A DNA stretch of 7,866 bases from Candidatus Zipacnadia bacterium (GTDB lineage: Bacteria > Armatimonadota > Zipacnadia > Zipacnadales > Zipacnadaceae): assembly GCA_029821415.1 (NCBI GenBank), contig JALGTJ010000129.1:1-7866 (forward strand), in the 5' to 3' direction. The translations under genes and the position numbers were made by a program. Shown here one piece after another: positions 5,834-7,866 of the stretch (its first letter is position 1; each line of letters opens with the position of its first letter). The notes beneath the pieces are model-generated. The model had not been told where the DNA came from. It saw only the letters and a program-made list of their open reading frames with translations, and made no database searches.

Positions 5834-6325
5834 CTAAGGGTTCACGCGAGTCCCGTTAAACATCTGCTGAGGTGAAGGGTCTCCATCATATGTCTCGGTG
5901 ACCACGCCTGTAAGGCTGTCACTCGTCCATAAGGTGATCTGCAGGTCCATAGAACTCTCAGGAGTGTTCGGCTGCACCAGCGAGAGGCCTGAGGCGATGA
6001 CGTGATGACTGGCATCTTTCGTGTACTCGCCTTCCCATCTATAGAGTGTCTCACCCGGCGTATATCCTCTCACCGTTATAGTGCCAGTGGCAACGGCTGA
6101 AGGGCTCAGCCCCCCGGGAGCGACATAGGGATCAAATTCAACGGTACAGTCGTGGAACATTGTAGAATCCCCATTGGTGTCGTGGAACTCAAACTCATCG
6201 TCGGCTCCATCTGTCATTGCAAATACGCCGGTTTCATCGACTGGCTCTGTCAAAGCCCCGCCACAGCCACTAATGTAGACCAAGCACACGCCCAATAGTG
6301 CTATTGCTGCCCATAGTTTGCGCAT
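5834..6325 (-). CDS. Putative lipoprotein of unknown function
   Basis: The 163-residue product has a clear lipoprotein signal: two basic residues (R2, K3), a hydrophobic core, then I-S-G before Cys21, a good lipobox. The mature part is acidic (DGADDEFEFHDTNGD at about 39-53) and rich in Thr, Ser and Val with short beta-strand-like stretches such as GTITVRGY and MDLQITLW. This suggests a small beta-structured domain exposed outside the membrane. No known family is recognised. The start is well supported by AAGGAGG at 6335-6341 (minus strand), 9 nt before the ATG. The next gene on the strand is the glycosyltransferase 68 nt downstream. No convincing promoter was found upstream in 6342-6450. The real-gene call is good; the function is unknown. 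Confidence 0.8.
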   Translation of the reverse strand: MRKLWAAIALLGVCLVYISGCGGALTEPVDETGVFAMTDGADDEFEFHDTNGDSTMFHDCTVEFDPYVAPGGLSPSAVATGTITVRGYTPGETLYRWEGEYTKDASHHVIASGLSLVQPNTPESSMDLQITLWTSDSLTGVVTETYDGDPSPQQMFNGTRVNP

Positions 6326-6632
6326 AGCGACTGGCCTCCTTGTGCACGAATATATCTGGCTGTTGTAAGTTCAGACGATATTAGACAAAATGACAAAGAC
6401 TACCTGCCTACTGCTCAACCTGCTTGCCCTAAGCTAATTGTGCAGGGGCAGTTGACACTCTATTTTTATTGGGTTAACAGCATCCTATCCTAAGCATCTG
6501 TTGCAGACTCTACGCTATTATAAATGGGTGAGAGGCCCGAAGTCAATGTACAGTACCCGGCCGTCTCGGACTATATGCGAATGTGACCTGAACAAATGCA
6601 GGTGCCAACTCGTCAGTAGTAGTGATGTTTAA

Positions 6633-6664
6633 GCTATTAGAGTAAAAGGCCTTGACACTATAGC
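6633..6664. promoter_or_regulatory. Imperfect palindrome over the dnaK -35 region, possible operator
   Basis: GCTAT at 6633-6637 and ATAGC at 6660-6664 are inverted copies. Between them lies the 8-bp perfect palindrome AAGGCCTT at 6646-6653, which overlaps the -35 hexamer. The outer arms are off-centre by 2 nt relative to the inner palindrome. A repressor binding here would block RNA polymerase. It does not match CIRCE (TTAGCACTC-N9-GAGTGCTAA), although an isolated TAGCACT occurs at 6661-6667. The operator role is inferred. Confidence 0.3.
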
Positions 6665-6680
6665 ACTAAAGGGATATAAT
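6652..6680 (+). promoter_or_regulatory. Consensus sigma70-type promoter of dnaK
   Basis: TTGACA at 6652-6657 and TATAAT at 6675-6680 are both perfect consensus hexamers with an ideal 17-nt spacer. Transcription should start near 6687, giving a leader of about 73 nt before the GTG. A heat-shock (sigma32-like) promoter is not seen. Confidence 0.85.
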
Positions 6681-6697
6681 AAGGCTGTTGAAAGGCG

Positions 6698-6731
6698 GCA
6701 GAGCGTCAGCTATTTTCGTGTGGCGCGCTGC
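6698..6731 (+). repeat. Hairpin in the dnaK leader
   Basis: GCAGAGCG at 6698-6705 pairs with CGCGCTGC at 6724-6731 over eight positions with a single A-G mismatch, leaving an 18-nt loop. It ends 13 nt before the ribosome site, so it does not sequester it directly. It may affect mRNA stability. No T-tract follows, so it is not an intrinsic terminator. Confidence 0.4.
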
Positions 6732-6744
6732 TTATTATTTGAAG

Positions 6745-6750
6745 AAGGAG
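6745..6750 (+). promoter_or_regulatory. Ribosome binding site deciding the GTG start of dnaK
   Basis: AAGGAG, extended as AAGGAGTGA to 6753, lies 9 nt before the GTG at 6760. Together with the universal DnaK N-terminus AKAIGIDLGTTNS it fixes the start at this non-ATG codon. Confidence 0.85.
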
Positions 6751-6759
6751 TGAATTGCA

Positions 6760-7866
6760 GTGGCAAAAGCTATCGGTATTGACTTGGGCACGACTAACTC
6801 GTGCGTCGCAGTGTTGGAGGCTGGTGAGCCCCAGGTCATCATCAATCCCGAGGGCGGGCGGGTGACTCCGTCGGTGGTTTCGTTCTCTCAGAGTGGCGAG
6901 CGACTGGTTGGGCAGCCGGCTAAGCGCCAGATGGTACTTAACCCGGAACGGACGATTGTGTCAATCAAGCGGGAAATGGGAACTCGGAAAAAGCATACCA
7001 TTGACGGCAAAGACTACACGCCGGAGCAGATCTCGGCGATGATTCTGCAAAAGCTTAAAAGTGACGCTGAAGATTACCTGGGCGAGAAAGTGACCGATGC
7101 CGTAATCACTGTTCCGGCCTACTTTGATGACGACCAGCGCACCGCCACCAAGCAGGCCGGCGAGATTGCTGGCCTCAACGTACTGCGCATAATCAACGAG
7201 CCGACCGCCGCCTCCCTGGCGTACGGTCGTGGTATGCCTCCCGGCGAGAAGACCATTTTGGTCTACGACTTGGGTGGCGGCACCTTTGATGTCTCCGTCC
7301 TGGACGTGGAGATCACCGGCGATGACGAGCGAGATACTTATCACGTTCTGTCAACCTCGGGCGATACCCGGCTTGGTGGAGATGACTTTGATCAGTTTGA
7401 TCAGCGCCTGATTGACTATATCGCTGATGAGTTCAAGAAGGACACCGGCATTGATCTGCGCAAGGACCGCCAGGCCCTCCAGCGGCTCAGGGAAGCTGCC
7501 GAGAAGGCCAAATGTGAGCTTTCTACAACGCTGCAGACCAACATTAGCCTGCCCTTTATTACCTCGGTAGAGGGCGAAGGTCCCAAGCACCTGGAGATGA
7601 CTATCACTCGCGCCAAGCTGGAGGAGCTAATCGGTGACTTAGTAAGGAAGACCGAGGTTGCGGTGAAAGATGCTATGGACGAAGCTGGTGTGAGCAAAGG
7701 GGAACTTGACGAGGTTATCCTCGTGGGTGGCTCCACGCGTATTCCTATGGTGCAGCAGTTGGTCAGGCAGTTGACTGGCTGTGAGCCGCGCAAGGATATC
7801 AATCCTGACGAGGTAGTTGCCTGCGGTGCAGCCATTCAAGCAGCAGTACTCACTGACGAGGCCCAA
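6760..7866 (+). CDS. dnaK: Chaperone DnaK (Hsp70), 3' end beyond the window
   Basis: DnaK is the cytosolic ATP-driven chaperone that binds unfolded segments, working with DnaJ and GrpE. The window holds 369 codons of an expected 600-650: nearly the whole nucleotide-binding domain, stopping just before the interdomain linker. Visible landmarks are the phosphate-1 loop IGIDLGTTNSCVAV at 5-18, catalytic Lys70 in SIKRE, VPAYFDD, IINEPTAASLAYG, phosphate-2 DLGGGTFDVS from 170, GDTRLGGDDFD, and the adenosine motif ILVGGSTRIPMVQ. Compared with E. coli DnaK it lacks about 24 residues after the SIKR segment, the deletion typical of non-proteobacterial Hsp70s. It also carries a three-residue duplication, FDQFDQ at 210-215, after GGDD. 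The start is GTG with a good ribosome site and a consensus promoter. The upstream neighbour is divergent and unrelated, so dnaK is the first gene of its transcript. Whether grpE or dnaJ follow cannot be seen. Confidence 0.98.
   Translation, partial: MAKAIGIDLGTTNSCVAVLEAGEPQVIINPEGGRVTPSVVSFSQSGERLVGQPAKRQMVLNPERTIVSIKREMGTRKKHTIDGKDYTPEQISAMILQKLKSDAEDYLGEKVTDAVITVPAYFDDDQRTATKQAGEIAGLNVLRIINEPTAASLAYGRGMPPGEKTILVYDLGGGTFDVSVLDVEITGDDERDTYHVLSTSGDTRLGGDDFDQFDQRLIDYIADEFKKDTGIDLRKDRQALQRLREAAEKAKCELSTTLQTNISLPFITSVEGEGPKHLEMTITRAKLEELIGDLVRKTEVAVKDAMDEAGVSKGELDEVILVGGSTRIPMVQQLVRQLTGCEPRKDINPDEVVACGAAIQAAVLTDEAQ
7387..7404 (+). repeat. 9-bp perfect tandem duplication inside dnaK
   Basis: TTTGATCAG occurs twice in direct succession (7387-7395 and 7396-7404), in frame, encoding FDQFDQ. 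Typical DnaK reads GGDDFDxR at this point, so one copy is an insertion of three residues relative to the family. The frame is kept. Confidence 0.85.

Larger units (their letters stand above)
6326..6759. other. 434-nt divergent intergenic region, AT-richer than its neighbours
   Basis: This stretch separates the leftward lipoprotein gene from the rightward dnaK gene. It holds the lipoprotein ribosome site at its left end, and the dnaK promoter, leader hairpin and ribosome site at its right end. Between about 6360 and 6630 I see no credible gene. Only two tiny reading frames lacking ribosome sites occur (6390-6437 and 6524-6586), plus a weak 5-bp hairpin (TGCCC 6425-6429 with GGGCA 6446-6450). 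No tRNA or known RNA was recognised. Confidence 0.6.

Noticed and set aside
6349..6354. TATATT on the minus strand as the lipoprotein -10
   Set aside because: Transcription would begin at the ribosome site itself, and no -35 is found at 16-18 nt.
6390..6437. Fifteen-residue hydrophobic micro-ORF (MTKTTCLLLNLLALS)
   Set aside because: No ribosome site, no promoter in position and no downstream gene on that strand within 300 nt.
6524..6586. Twenty-residue reading frame upstream of dnaK
   Set aside because: No ribosome site and no coding character; it lies before the dnaK promoter.
6452..6659. TTGACACT occurring twice, exactly 200 bp apart (6452 and 6652)
   Set aside because: The flanks differ and the first copy lacks a usable -10, so an eight-base match is most likely chance or a weak second promoter.
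6658..6674. CIRCE element at dnaK
   Set aside because: Only one half-like TAGCACT is present; no GAGTGCTAA partner at the required spacing.

Overview
The window reads as chromosomal bacterial DNA of moderately high GC, with no insertion sequence, integrase, tRNA, rRNA or CRISPR array. It holds eight protein-coding genes, seven complete and one (dnaK) cut by the right edge. The best lineage clue is DnaK: its nucleotide-binding domain lacks the roughly 24-residue insert found after 'SIKR' in proteobacterial DnaK, because the second phosphate motif lies at residue 170 instead of about 194. That argues against a proteobacterium and fits a Firmicutes, Actinobacteria, Chloroflexota or Armatimonadota type lineage. 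I cannot place it more precisely from sequence alone.

Layout, left to right. (1) Positions 1-224: no gene, but dense inverted repeats, then the ribosome binding site of a small secreted protein of unknown function (225-845, +). (2) Positions 872-3249: a leftward three-gene unit with gaps of 31-37 nt. In transcription order it encodes a beta-keto acid cleavage enzyme (BKACE/DUF849), a NeuD/PglD-type left-handed beta-helix acyltransferase, and an exported, probably lipid-anchored protein-L-isoaspartate methyltransferase. (3) Positions 3250-3507: a divergent control region with a 10-bp inverted repeat enclosing a sigma70-type promoter candidate. (4) Positions 3508-4671, +: a WecE/RffA-type sugar-nucleotide aminotransferase very close to the enterobacterial enzyme. 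(5) Positions 4668-6325: a leftward lipoprotein of unknown function followed by a GT4-like glycosyltransferase whose stop overlaps the wecE stop by 4 nt. (6) Positions 6326-6759: non-coding, ending in a textbook TTGACA-N17-TATAAT promoter and a leader hairpin. (7) Position 6760 to the right edge, +: dnaK with a GTG start.

How the genes may fit together. WecE-type enzymes make dTDP-4-amino-4,6-dideoxy-sugars. NeuD/PglD-type enzymes N-acylate such 4-amino sugars from acyl-CoA. A GT4-type glycosyltransferase could transfer the product. These three look like a small amino-sugar module for a surface glycan. BKACE enzymes release an acyl-CoA, so the gene immediately upstream of the acyltransferase could supply an unusual acyl donor. 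That is a hypothesis from gene order and known chemistry, not something the sequence proves. dnaK and the two unknown exported proteins look unrelated to this module.
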